Part shown: positions 37,011-45,224 of the stretch, in pieces
Position numbering within the stretch: the first letter of the stretch is position 1
How the letters are laid out: every line of letters begins with the position of its first letter
Source: Mucilaginibacter auburnensis
Lineage (GTDB): Bacteria; Bacteroidota; Bacteroidia; Sphingobacteriales; Sphingobacteriaceae
Assembly: GCF_002797815.1 (NCBI RefSeq)
Contig: NZ_PGFJ01000001.1
Coordinates: 682,001 to 746,000 of the forward strand
Reading direction: 5' to 3'
DNA length: 64,000 nt
The notes under the pieces: model-generated
What the model was told of the DNA's origin: nothing
Seen by the model: the letters and a program-made list of their open reading frames with translations, nothing else
The model's database searches: none
Made by a program: the position numbers and the translations under genes

Positions 37011-38663
37011 TTAGATCGCTAATAGTTCCTTAGCATTTTTCAGCGCGCTTTCTCCTGGGTTATCACCGCTTAGCATTTTTGCAATCTCGGTTACACGTTC
37101 GTTATTGCTTAGCTGTTTTATGCGGGTGTAAGTAGCGGTGGAGCTATCGTCTTTATAAACATAGTAATGCGCTTTTCCCTTACTGGCAATTTGCGGCAGG
37201 TGCGTAATGGTGATAACCTGCAGGTTTTGAGCCAATTGCTCCATGATGATCCCAACACGATTGGCCACCTCGCCGGAAACCCCTGTATCTATTTCATCAA
37301 AAATAATGGTAGGCAAAGCAGTGTACTTGGCAATAAGCGCTTTAATGGCCAGCATCAAACGCGACAGCTCTCCGCCTGATGCCACCTTGCTCATCTCGGC
37401 CAAAGCATGTCCTTTGTTAGCCGAGAACAGAAAACGAACCGCATTAGCGCCGTCTTTTTCTAACGCCGTATCAGTTAAATTGATGGAGAGGGCAGAGTTT
37501 GCCATGCCCATTTCGGCCAGGTTTTGTAGCACCTGCTTTTCAATCTCAGGGATTGCTTTAGTGCGTCCGGCAGATAATTTCGCAGCTAGGCCCTCAAGCT
37601 CTTTGCGTTGTTCAACTAATTGCTTTTGCAGTTTTTCAATGGCTTCATCGCCAAAAACTGCATGTTGTATTTTGTCAGATAGATCGGCTTGCAAGGCCAA
37701 TAATTCGGAATTGCTGCTAACACGATGTTTCTTTTGAAGATTATAAATGATGGTTAGTCTGTTGTTGATCTCATCTGCGCGGGCTTCATCGGTAAAAGTA
37801 CGTTGCTCAATATTTTCAATTTCGGCAACCACATCCTTTAACTCAATAACAGTACTGTTAAGGCGCTCGCGCAGTAATTCAATGTCGGCATTAAATTTAG
37901 CTGCGCTTACCAACTGGTTCATTGCCTCCCGTAGTTGCAACAGCACAGCTGTTTCGCTATCCTGCAACAAAAAGCCTGCATTTAATAAGTTGCGTTTTAT
38001 TTCTTCGGCATTGTTGAGGGTGTAAAGTTCTTTCTCCAGTTTTTCCTGTTCATCTTCAATCAAAGTAGCTTTCTCCAATTCATCAAATTGGAATTGGTAA
38101 TAGTCCAGGTCAGCTTTGGCTTTGTTGCTTTCTTCTATCAGCTTTTTTAAACGATTGTTGTCTTTTTTATACTGACTGAATTTTGTGCGGTGATTATCCA
38201 GCAAAGGTTGATGCCCAGCTGCTGCATCAACCACCATTAACTGAAACAGTGGGTTGTTGATCTCTAAAGTTGCGTGCTGCGAATGGATATCTATCAGTTT
38301 TTCGCCAAGCGTTTTTAGAATAGTAAGGTTAACCGGTGTGTCATTTATAAAAGCTCTTGACTTACCATCAGCAGATATTTCGCGCCTTAGTACAGTCTCT
38401 ACCTCATAATCCAGGTCGTTTTCCTCAAAAAAGGTTTTTAAATGGAAGGCTTCAATTTTAAATAACCCTTCTATAATACATTTTTTTTGCTGATTGAAGA
38501 AGTAACGGCTCTCTGCCCGCTGACCTAATATAAGCGACAGCGCGCCAAGTACAATTGATTTACCGGCACCGGTCTCGCCCGTCATAATATTCAGGCCCTT
38601 ATCAAAAACAATCTCCAGGTCATCAATTAAAGCATAGTTACTGATACTTAGTTTTTGCAGCAT
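37011..38663 (-). CDS. recN: DNA repair protein RecN
   Basis: A 550-residue SMC-like ATPase in double-strand break repair. The Walker A GETGAGKS lies at 29-36, preceded by LSISNYALIDDLEIVFDKGL. A long coiled coil fills the middle. The ABC signature is VASGGELSRLMLAIKAL and Walker B is TIIFDEIDTGVSG, all in the C-terminal half. In related genomes recN often sits beside coaBC and DUF4835; here it stands after fabI, about 12 kb away from them. Confidence 0.96.
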   Translation of the reverse strand: MLQKLSISNYALIDDLEIVFDKGLNIMTGETGAGKSIVLGALSLILGQRAESRYFFNQQKKCIIEGLFKIEAFHLKTFFEENDLDYEVETVLRREISADGKSRAFINDTPVNLTILKTLGEKLIDIHSQHATLEINNPLFQLMVVDAAAGHQPLLDNHRTKFSQYKKDNNRLKKLIEESNKAKADLDYYQFQFDELEKATLIEDEQEKLEKELYTLNNAEEIKRNLLNAGFLLQDSETAVLLQLREAMNQLVSAAKFNADIELLRERLNSTVIELKDVVAEIENIEQRTFTDEARADEINNRLTIIYNLQKKHRVSSNSELLALQADLSDKIQHAVFGDEAIEKLQKQLVEQRKELEGLAAKLSAGRTKAIPEIEKQVLQNLAEMGMANSALSINLTDTALEKDGANAVRFLFSANKGHALAEMSKVASGGELSRLMLAIKALIAKYTALPTIIFDEIDTGVSGEVANRVGIIMEQLAQNLQVITITHLPQIASKGKAHYYVYKDDSSTATYTRIKQLSNNERVTEIAKMLSGDNPGESALKNAKELLAI

Positions 38664-38742
38664 ACAGGCGTGTGTTTATAAAGGTACTAAATTACAAAAA
38701 CACCCGTTTTGTTGAGGTGTTGCTAAAATTTTTTGCAAAAAT

Positions 38743-38775
38743 AAAGGACCGGCGTACGGGCCGGTCCTTTTCAAA
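38743..38775 (-). terminator. Intrinsic terminator after the M56 gene
   Basis: An 11-bp stem AAAGGACCGGC / GCCGGTCCTTT flanks a six-base loop, with TTTATTTTT on the reverse strand after it. Confidence 0.8.
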
Positions 38776-38795
38776 CTAAATAAACTAACAGATCA

Positions 38796-40877
38796 TTATA
38801 AAGATTTTGCCGGTGTTACAGGCGCTGGTTTAACCGCCGGAACAACAGGAGCCGATTTTGCTTCAGGCGCTTCTTTAGCCTCAGGTTGTTCTGGAGCTTC
38901 CGGTGCCTCGGGAGCTTCAGGTACTTCACGCAATTCAGGTATCTTTTTTAGGGCATCTTTTAGATCCTTTATTGCTTTTTTGTAATCAGCACTATTTTTA
39001 AACTTCTTGGCTATCTCTGATGCTTTTTGGGCAATTTCTTTCTGTTGATTGCGCCATTCAGGGCTGGTAACCATTTTCTTCGTTATCTCCGCCACTTTCA
39101 TGCCTTGTTCTTGTGCGGCTTTCTGTTGCTTTTTCAATTCAGCGTTTGCTGTGCTTGAGCCAAGTTCCAAAGCACGCATACTTAACTCTACTGTGTTTTT
39201 TACAAAATCATCCTGCGTATTTTTCCACTCGGGGCTATCAAAATATTTAGCCATGTCCTCAGCACTTTTCTCAATATCTTCCTGTTGCTTCTTCCACTCA
39301 GGACTATTAAACTTTTTAGCCATTTCTTCAGCCTGCTTTTCCATTGCTGCCTGCTGTTTCTTCCAATCCTTACTTTCAAACTTTTTGCTCATGGCAATCG
39401 CTTGCTTTTCTATCTCTTTTTGCTGTTTTTTCCATTCAGGGCTATTAAAGCGTTTTGCCATTTCTTCGGCATTTTTTTCAATATCCGCCTGATGCTTTTT
39501 CCAATCCTCGCTTTCAAAGTAAGTGTTCATGCGTGCTAAAGCAGAGTCTCCTCTAAATTTATATCTGAAGTTAAAATCGCGTGCATTTAGTTCCTGCCTT
39601 ACTTCAGCCGGTAGATCAGCAGCGGAGGTATACTCTTTTTGGATACCTTTGTCATCCACAATTATTATTCGGAATTTCCCGGGCTTGCTGATTGTATCGC
39701 TAAGGCGGCTTAGTATTGTATCACTATAAACAACCTTAACTGTGTGTTTTTTAGGTTTTACTGTAGCAGCGTTTTCCTGTGCGCTCTTTTCGGCAGAACC
39801 AATATCGCCACCCGATGCAAACGCGCTCAGTGCATGTAATGCCGGGTCAAGGTTTTTTACTTTGAGTTTTCCGTCTTCAACTTTAGGGTTCAACCAAGCT
39901 ATGCTGGTTATGCCAAAGGTAAGTGCCAGTACAGTAACCAGTACCGGACGAATATTTATGGTGTGTTTTTTAGTTTTCATGATTCTTTCAATGCGGTTAA
40001 GTAATTCAAATTTTCGCTTACCGGTAGCAGCAAGGGCCAGTTGCCATTGGTATTGCTTGTTTTCTTCTAATTTTAGCAGGGTTTGTGCGTAAATAAAAGG
40101 TCTGCTGGTTGTTTCAATCACCAGGTCGTCACAGCTGTGCTCTCTTTCCTCGCTGATAACTTTACAGATCAGCCGGGCAAAGGGATTAAAGAAAAGCATA
40201 ACGCTTATAACCTGTTGAATGAAGTTGTGAAGGTAATCGTTGCGTTTAACGTGGGCCAGTTCATGCAACAATATGGCTTCAACTTCTTCGGTATTTAAAT
40301 AGCAGGATAAAGATACCGGTAGCAATATTATGGGTTTTAAAAAGCCGGTTACACAAGGCACATCAACCCACTCACTAAATGCGGCCTCAACTTTTGTTTT
40401 AATGTTAAGCTGAGCAGATAATCTGCGTATTGATTGTGAGAATTCTGTTTGTGTAACATACTTTCTTATCTGGTAAATATTATTCCACGCAAAAGCGAGT
40501 TTCAGCGTGTTAAACACAAGCCCAACTACATACAACACAGTTACATACGGCATATAGCCGGCAATGGTTAAATAGTATTTATTAACCGGAGCCTGCGCAT
40601 AGCCTGCCGGCAGCACAGGCAGCATAGCCGGGTTAATGGTAACCGGAGTATTTGATTGCCATTCGTAATTAATGAGTTGTAAAAACAGGGTGTATAAAAA
40701 CCATGCTAAAACAGTAGTAAGTGCGCCAAAGGCTACGCGATATCTGACCGCGGCTGGTACTTTAGGAAAAACCAATATAAATATGCGCAACAGCATATAT
40801 ATAATAAGCCCTTGCCACAGTGAGTGTACCACCGTTATGCCTAAAACCTGACTGATGTTGTAACACAGATTTTCCAT
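38796..40877 (-). CDS. M56-family (BlaR1-like) membrane metallopeptidase with tandem 23-residue repeats
   Basis: A 693-residue protein. The N-terminal 330 residues have several membrane helices and an M56 domain with the zinc motif HELAH at 205-209 and EREHSCDD at about 244-251. In the BlaR1/MecR1 system such proteases relay a signal by cleaving a BlaI repressor. The C-terminal part, predicted extracytoplasmic, carries five contiguous 23-residue repeats (residues 454-568), pattern F-x-S-x-[DE]-W-K-K-x-Q, and a degenerate sixth at about 603-625. It ends in a Pro/Glu/Ala tail from 651. The blaI-type gene precedes it. No penicillin-binding sensor domain is present, so the ligand is unknown. Confidence 0.85.
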   Translation of the reverse strand: MENLCYNISQVLGITVVHSLWQGLIIYMLLRIFILVFPKVPAAVRYRVAFGALTTVLAWFLYTLFLQLINYEWQSNTPVTINPAMLPVLPAGYAQAPVNKYYLTIAGYMPYVTVLYVVGLVFNTLKLAFAWNNIYQIRKYVTQTEFSQSIRRLSAQLNIKTKVEAAFSEWVDVPCVTGFLKPIILLPVSLSCYLNTEEVEAILLHELAHVKRNDYLHNFIQQVISVMLFFNPFARLICKVISEEREHSCDDLVIETTSRPFIYAQTLLKLEENKQYQWQLALAATGKRKFELLNRIERIMKTKKHTINIRPVLVTVLALTFGITSIAWLNPKVEDGKLKVKNLDPALHALSAFASGGDIGSAEKSAQENAATVKPKKHTVKVVYSDTILSRLSDTISKPGKFRIIIVDDKGIQKEYTSAADLPAEVRQELNARDFNFRYKFRGDSALARMNTYFESEDWKKHQADIEKNAEEMAKRFNSPEWKKQQKEIEKQAIAMSKKFESKDWKKQQAAMEKQAEEMAKKFNSPEWKKQQEDIEKSAEDMAKYFDSPEWKNTQDDFVKNTVELSMRALELGSSTANAELKKQQKAAQEQGMKVAEITKKMVTSPEWRNQQKEIAQKASEIAKKFKNSADYKKAIKDLKDALKKIPELREVPEAPEAPEAPEQPEAKEAPEAKSAPVVPAVKPAPVTPAKSL
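39003..39518 (-). repeat. Tandem 69-bp coding repeats in the M56 gene
   Basis: Five adjacent units encode 23-residue blocks FESEDWKKHQ, FNSPEWKKQQ, FESKDWKKQQ, FNSPEWKKQQ and FDSPEWKNTQ, each followed by a helix such as EIEKQAxxMxKK. A sixth degenerate unit follows after an interruption. Units 2 and 4 are the most alike. Confidence 0.85.
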
Positions 40878-40999
40878 GATATTACCTATTTCGGATTGCG
40901 GATGTTCGATTTCGGATTTGTTTTAACTCACTATGCATCAACCAATCTTCAATCTTCAACTATTTAGTTTTCTAATTACTAATCTCCTATCACTTATCT

Positions 41000-41368
41000 C
41001 TACTCTTCGAATTGCTTCAAATATTGCCTTATCGCATCCAACTCATCAGTCGATGCTCTGTGCTGCCCCAACGCCTGAATTACCAGATCGGCGGTGGAAC
41101 CTTTAAATACCGTATTAATAATTTTATCCAGCGCGCTGCTTTGTGCCTGTTCCCTGCTTATTAAGGCTTTATATACATGTGTTTTGGCCGTAGTGTCGCG
41201 CTCTACCAAACCCTTATCGTGCATTATCTGCATCAACTTAAGTGTGGTAGTATAACCGGCATCTTTATTTGCAGCCAGTTCTTCGTGCACTTCACGTACG
41301 GTACATTGGCCCTTTTTCCAAATCACCTGTAAAATTTCCAGCTCGCTTTCTGTGGGTTTTAGTTCCAT
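41000..41368 (-). CDS. BlaI/MecI/CopY-family repressor
   Basis: A 122-residue winged-helix repressor: PTESELEILQVIWKKGQCTV, REVHEEL, GYTTTLKLMQIMHDKGLVER, then a dimerisation helix. It normally blocks its own operon until an M56 protease cleaves it. The M56 gene is 120 bp downstream on the same strand. The open frame extends to 41437, but MELKPTESELEIL is the family start. Two dyads at 41380-41395 and 41404-41419 are candidate operators. Confidence 0.92.
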   Translation of the reverse strand: MELKPTESELEILQVIWKKGQCTVREVHEELAANKDAGYTTTLKLMQIMHDKGLVERDTTAKTHVYKALISREQAQSSALDKIINTVFKGSTADLVIQALGQHRASTDELDAIRQYLKQFEE

Positions 41369-41379
41369 TTTTATTTGTA

Positions 41380-41419
41380 TACGAATATCTTCGTACAAAG
41401 ATGTACGATTGCTTTCGTA
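41380..41419 (-). promoter_or_regulatory. Twin repressor operators flanking the -7 box of the blaI operon
   Basis: Two 16-base dyads of the form TACGA-N6-TCGTA lie at 41380-41395 and 41404-41419. The eight bases between them (41396-41403) read CATCTTTG on the reverse strand, one base from the TAnnTTTG box. The first dyad is 11 bases before the repressor ATG. This layout predicts autorepression. Confidence 0.7.
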
Positions 41420-41561
41420 TATCCAAGAGAAACGCAAAATATTTTTTAAATATTTTTATTTACCGTTATTTGCACCTATATAAGTAGCCTGAGAACTCAA
41501 ATTGTTACAGGTAAAAACCGGAAAACAGACGATCCTGCTTCCATTGCATTTATAAAGTTAA

Positions 41562-42341
41562 ATGATTGATGCCATGAGCTTTCAAGGTCTGGGCGCTGTA
41601 GTTAAGCGCTTGTTAATTACAATAGTATTTTTTTCCGTCGCGTTTGCAAATAGCTTGGGGCAAGGCGTTCGTGTAGCTACGGCAGCCAATCTTCAAAGCG
41701 TTATTGGGGCATTAAAAGCTGATTTTAAAAAAAGATCGGGCATCGCAATTGAGCCTATTGTAGGCTCATCGGGCAAATTGGTGGCACAGATAAATAACGG
41801 GGCGCCGTTTGATGTTTTTCTTTCTGCTGATATGGATTTTCCACAAGCACTTTATAAAAAGGGCCTTGCGACGAAAGCACCCGTTGCTTACGCTTTTGGA
41901 AAACTGGTAATATGCAGCAGGCAAAACATTGGGTTTGCTAACTGGGAACGGGATTTACTTGCCCCGGTTGTAAAGAAAATTGTTATAGCCAACCCAGATG
42001 TAGCACCCTACGGCGTCGCGGCAAAGGAGGCATTACAAACACAAGGAATATTTGATGATGTGCAATCAAAATTGGTATTTGGCGAAAGCATAGCGCAGGT
42101 GAATACTTATATAACCACAGGCGTAGTTGATGTTGGGTTTACCAGCCAGGCATTGATCAATGATCCGGCTAATAAAGCAAAGTTGTACTGGCAGGCTATA
42201 GACCCAAAGCTGTATACGCCTATTGAGCAGGGGATGATACTATTAAATCGGGCAAGTAAAAATGCCGGAGCGTTAAAGTTTTATAATTACCTGCAAAGTG
42301 CTGATGCCAAGCGCATATTTGCTAAATATGGATATAAATAA
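41562..42341 (+). CDS. modA: Molybdate ABC transporter substrate-binding protein
   Basis: A 259-residue periplasmic binding protein with a signal segment ending NSLGQ. ATAANLQSVIGALKADFKKR, PIVGSSGKLVAQINNGAPFD and VFLSADMDFPQAL match ModA. The conserved Ser residues and the later IAQVNTYITTGVVDVGFTSQ support oxyanion binding. The gene starts a modABC run on the same strand. Molybdate is inferred from the family and the operon. Confidence 0.93.
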   Translation: MIDAMSFQGLGAVVKRLLITIVFFSVAFANSLGQGVRVATAANLQSVIGALKADFKKRSGIAIEPIVGSSGKLVAQINNGAPFDVFLSADMDFPQALYKKGLATKAPVAYAFGKLVICSRQNIGFANWERDLLAPVVKKIVIANPDVAPYGVAAKEALQTQGIFDDVQSKLVFGESIAQVNTYITTGVVDVGFTSQALINDPANKAKLYWQAIDPKLYTPIEQGMILLNRASKNAGALKFYNYLQSADAKRIFAKYGYK

Positions 42342-42353
42342 GCTTTGCTGACT

Positions 42354-43025
42354 ATGGACCTATCTCCCATCTGGCTTACTTTAAAATTGGCAGCAATAAC
42401 AACGCTACTGTTGTTCCTGATAGGGTTGCCGTTGGCCTGGTGGTTATCTAAGGGCAGGTCGGTATTTAAAATAATAATTGAGGCATTGCTAACCATGCCT
42501 TTGGTACTGCCGCCGTCTGTTTTGGGTTTTTACCTGTTGCTGGCTTTTAGTCCGCAGCAGGGAGTTGGCAAATGGCTGCAGGAAGTTTTTGATATACAAT
42601 TGGTGTTCTCGTTTAAAGGCTTGGTGCTCGCCTCTGTTATTTACAGCATGCCTTTTATGATAGGACCGATCAAATCAGCACTGCAACAACTGCCATCATC
42701 ATTAGCGCAGGCATCTTACACATTAGGCAAAACCCAGTGGCAAACATTCAAAAGTATATTGTTACCTAACATCAAACCGTCGGTTTTAACAGCATTGGTA
42801 CTAACATTCGCGCATACGTTGGGTGAGTTTGGTGTGGTGTTGATGATAGGCGGGAACATCCCGAACGTTACAAGAGTTGCATCCATAGCAGTTTACGATT
42901 CGGTTGAGCGGATGGATTATGCATCCGCCAATGCTTATTCGTTTATCCTGTTCGCACTTACTTTTGTAATGGTGGTGGGGGTGTTCATTTTTAACAGGTA
43001 TCACGCAAAAAGTCCGTTGGAATGA
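42354..43025 (+). CDS. modB: Molybdate ABC transporter permease
   Basis: A permease of 223 residues with about five membrane helices. It carries the family EAA-type loop (SLAQASYTLGKTQWQTFKSI, LLPNIKPSVLTAL) and the PLVLPPSVLGFYLLL start. The ATG at 42354 is preferred over the upstream TTG at 42345. It overlaps modC by four bases (ATGA), so translation is coupled. Confidence 0.93.
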   Translation: MDLSPIWLTLKLAAITTLLLFLIGLPLAWWLSKGRSVFKIIIEALLTMPLVLPPSVLGFYLLLAFSPQQGVGKWLQEVFDIQLVFSFKGLVLASVIYSMPFMIGPIKSALQQLPSSLAQASYTLGKTQWQTFKSILLPNIKPSVLTALVLTFAHTLGEFGVVLMIGGNIPNVTRVASIAVYDSVERMDYASANAYSFILFALTFVMVVGVFIFNRYHAKSPLE

Positions 43026-43645
43026 TAAGTGTAGCTATTGAAAAGAAGTTAAAAGGCTATGCCGGGGCAGGTACTTTAAAAGTGCAGCATCAGTTTGCAA
43101 CGGGTAGCGTTACGGCGATCCATGGCCCATCGGGTGCAGGCAAAACAACTTTCTTAAAAATTGTTGCAGGATTAACTTCCCCTGAAAACGGCTTAATCAC
43201 TGTTAACGAACAGGTTTGGTTAGATACGGCACGAAAAGTAAACCTCAGTCCGCAGCAAAGGCGGTTAGGTTTTGTTTTTCAGGATTATGCCTTGTTCCCC
43301 AACATGTCGGTAACAGAGCACATGCAATATGCCACCAACGACAAAGATTGGATAGACTACCTGTTAAAGGCAGGTAAACTGGAAACGCTTACTAAACATC
43401 AACCTGCTTACCTATCAGGAGGGCAGCAACAGCGGTTAGCCATTTTGCGTGCGTTAGCTATAAAGCCGCAAATTATTTTAATGGATGAGCCATTTTCGGC
43501 ACTAGATAAATTGACTAAAAATGAGCTGATAATTGAACTGTCAGCTGTCTTCAAAACCTTAAAATCAACGGTTTTGGTGGTTACACATAATCCTGATGAA
43601 CTTTCTAGAATTGCTGATGAAGAACTTTATATATCAGCTATTTAA
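43022..43645 (+). CDS. modC: Molybdate ABC transporter ATP-binding protein, short form
   Basis: A 207-residue ATPase: Walker A GPSGAGKTT, Q-loop FVFQDYALFPNMSVTEHMQY, signature LSGGQQQRLAILRALAIKPQ and Walker B IILMDEP. E. coli ModC is about 350 residues because it carries C-terminal TOBE domains for molybdate binding; here these are absent. Product feedback inhibition would then be lost. Short forms are known in several phyla, so this need not be a truncation. Confidence 0.9.
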   Translation: MISVAIEKKLKGYAGAGTLKVQHQFATGSVTAIHGPSGAGKTTFLKIVAGLTSPENGLITVNEQVWLDTARKVNLSPQQRRLGFVFQDYALFPNMSVTEHMQYATNDKDWIDYLLKAGKLETLTKHQPAYLSGGQQQRLAILRALAIKPQIILMDEPFSALDKLTKNELIIELSAVFKTLKSTVLVVTHNPDELSRIADEELYISAI

Positions 43646-43767
43646 TACTAAGAATAGAAATCAAACTTATTATGGTATATATATTATATTATAAAACATA
43701 AAGCAAGTTTCCACTGTGAGGTTGTATATAGAGCAAAACAATAATAACACATATTAAATTTAATAGG
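43646..43767. other. AT-rich stretch after modC
   Basis: No gene is seen. It is strongly AT-rich (TATATATTATATTATA at about 43675-43695) and without strong dyads. Confidence 0.4.
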
Positions 43768-43775
43768 TATATTTG
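43768..43775 (+). promoter_or_regulatory. -7 box (TATATTTG) upstream of a possible small RNA
   Basis: A perfect TAnnTTTG about 200 bases before the antiporter start, with a terminator in between at 43842-43866. Confidence 0.5.
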
Positions 43776-43779
43776 GTAT

Positions 43780-43866
43780 ATAATTATAGAGAAGAGACCC
43801 TATATCTCCTTTACCTGAAACAGCTTACAGCTATACAACATTGCCGTATTTATTACGGCATTTTTG
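43780..43866 (+). ncRNA. Candidate small RNA
   Basis: The stretch starts just after the -7 box and ends with the terminator TGCCGTA-N5-TACGGCA plus T5. It is about 87 bases long and has no open frame worth noting. It includes TATCTCCTTTACC, which could pair with ribosome-binding sequences. Alternatively, the terminator ends the modABC message and the promoter is a chance match. Confidence 0.35.
43842..43865 (+). terminator. Intrinsic terminator
   Basis: Seven-bp stem TGCCGTA / TACGGCA, five-base loop TTTAT, then TTTTT. Confidence 0.7.
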
Positions 43867-43972
43867 TTTAACAGGCTTTTATCTGCTAAGGATACTTCAT
43901 CAAATTTTTCAAACATTAATCCACAATTTCCTATTTAAGGTTAAATTGCCGACTGGCAGCAGTTAATAATAT

Positions 43973-45169
43973 ATGACGGTAGGGATTATACTCACACTAT
44001 GCATTCTGGTTTTACTGGCTTATGTATTTGATTTCACATCAGCTAAAACCAAAATTCCATCGGTAATACTGTTGTTAGGTCTTGGGTATTTGGTTAAGCA
44101 GTTATGCTATGCTTTTAACATTATACTATTTGACCTAAGCGGCATGTTACCCATATTGGGCACCATAGGATTGATATTGATTGTTTTGGAAGGCTCATTG
44201 GAACTAGAACTGAACAGCGAGAAACTTCCGCTAATTAGGAAATCAGTGTGGGTGGCGTTTCTCCCTATTATTTTAATTTCATTCGGGGTAGCATTAACCA
44301 TGCATTACCAGTTTGGTTATGATCTCAGACGCGCTTTGGCAAATGCTATTCCGCTGGCTATCATCAGTAGTTCAATAGCCATACCCAGCACACGCAATTT
44401 TACTGCAGAACAGCGGGAGTTTGTTATTTACGAAAGCAGTATTTCTGACATACTTGGTGTTATCTTTTTCAATTTCATTACGCAGCATACCAGCTTCGGC
44501 TTGCTTTCCTTCGGGATGTTCTTTGCCGAATTGATCATTATTATCCTGATCTCGTTTGTTGCCACCGGCGCGCTTTCGTTTATGTTGAGCAGATTGCAGC
44601 ATCATGTAAAGTTTGTGCCCATCATGTTTCTGGTGATATTGATCTACGAGATATCAAAAGTATTCCATTTACCATCACTGGTTTTCATCCTGGTTTTCGG
44701 TTTGTTCCTGAACAATCTGGACAAATTAAGACACATAGCTTTTATTCAGAAATTAAAGCCTAAAGTGTTGAGGGTTGAGGTGCATAAATTTAAAGAGCTC
44801 ACCATCGAAGCCACCTTTTTAGTACGGGCACTATTTTTCCTGCTGTTTGGTTTTTTAATAGAAACGCGTGAATTAATTGCCACCGATACACTGGCATGGT
44901 CTGTTGGTATTACTGCCGGTATCTTCCTGATACGTGCCGTTGTTTTAAAATTAGCGAAAATGCCATTGATGCCATTGGTGTTCGTTGCGCCACGTGGGTT
45001 GATCACCATTTTGCTTTTTCTTTCGCTGCCTTTGGCATTCAGGATACCCTTAATAAACCGCCCGATGATCATTCAGGTCATTGTACTTTCGGCATTGGTA
45101 TTAATGGTGGGTGCACTTTTAAATAAGCGCCCGGTTACAGAGGAAGAGCCATCCGAATACCCGGCATAA
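43973..45169 (+). CDS. Cation:proton antiporter (monovalent cation:H+ antiporter, CPA type)
   Basis: A 398-residue membrane protein with about 11-12 hydrophobic segments. The pattern (ILLLGLGYLVKQL, LILIVLEGSLELELNSEKLP, AIISSSIAIPSTRNF, VFVAPRGLITILLFL) fits the sodium/proton exchanger superfamily, and the Asp/Asn pair typical of such transporters is replaced by IPSTR and ISDILG. It lacks the cytosolic regulatory domain of larger family members. Whether the ion is Na+ or K+ cannot be told. Confidence 0.8.
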   Translation: MTVGIILTLCILVLLAYVFDFTSAKTKIPSVILLLGLGYLVKQLCYAFNIILFDLSGMLPILGTIGLILIVLEGSLELELNSEKLPLIRKSVWVAFLPIILISFGVALTMHYQFGYDLRRALANAIPLAIISSSIAIPSTRNFTAEQREFVIYESSISDILGVIFFNFITQHTSFGLLSFGMFFAELIIIILISFVATGALSFMLSRLQHHVKFVPIMFLVILIYEISKVFHLPSLVFILVFGLFLNNLDKLRHIAFIQKLKPKVLRVEVHKFKELTIEATFLVRALFFLLFGFLIETRELIATDTLAWSVGITAGIFLIRAVVLKLAKMPLMPLVFVAPRGLITILLFLSLPLAFRIPLINRPMIIQVIVLSALVLMVGALLNKRPVTEEEPSEYPA

Positions 45170-45182
45170 TTTAATGAGAAGT

Positions 45183-45219
45183 AAAGAGGGGCTGCAATTT
45201 ACATTGTAGCCCCTCTTTT
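45183..45219. terminator. Bidirectional terminator (antiporter / Mn catalase)
   Basis: A stem AAAGAGGGGCTGCAAT / ATTGTAGCCCCTCTTT with one mismatch and a short loop separates convergent genes. Confidence 0.85.
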
Positions 45220-45224
45220 GCGTA

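Noticed and set aside
37243..37737. Forward open frame of 164 codons opposite recN
   Set aside because: Shadow of the strongly conserved recN gene; composition Ser/Ala/Cys-rich with no family features.
39049..39492. Forward open frame opposite the M56 repeats
   Set aside because: It arises from the repeated Glu/Lys/Gln codons read on the other strand, giving Phe/Ser/Leu-rich text.
39003..39518. Regular 69-base spacing resembling a CRISPR-like array
   Set aside because: The whole unit repeats with no unique spacers and is in frame with a coding sequence.
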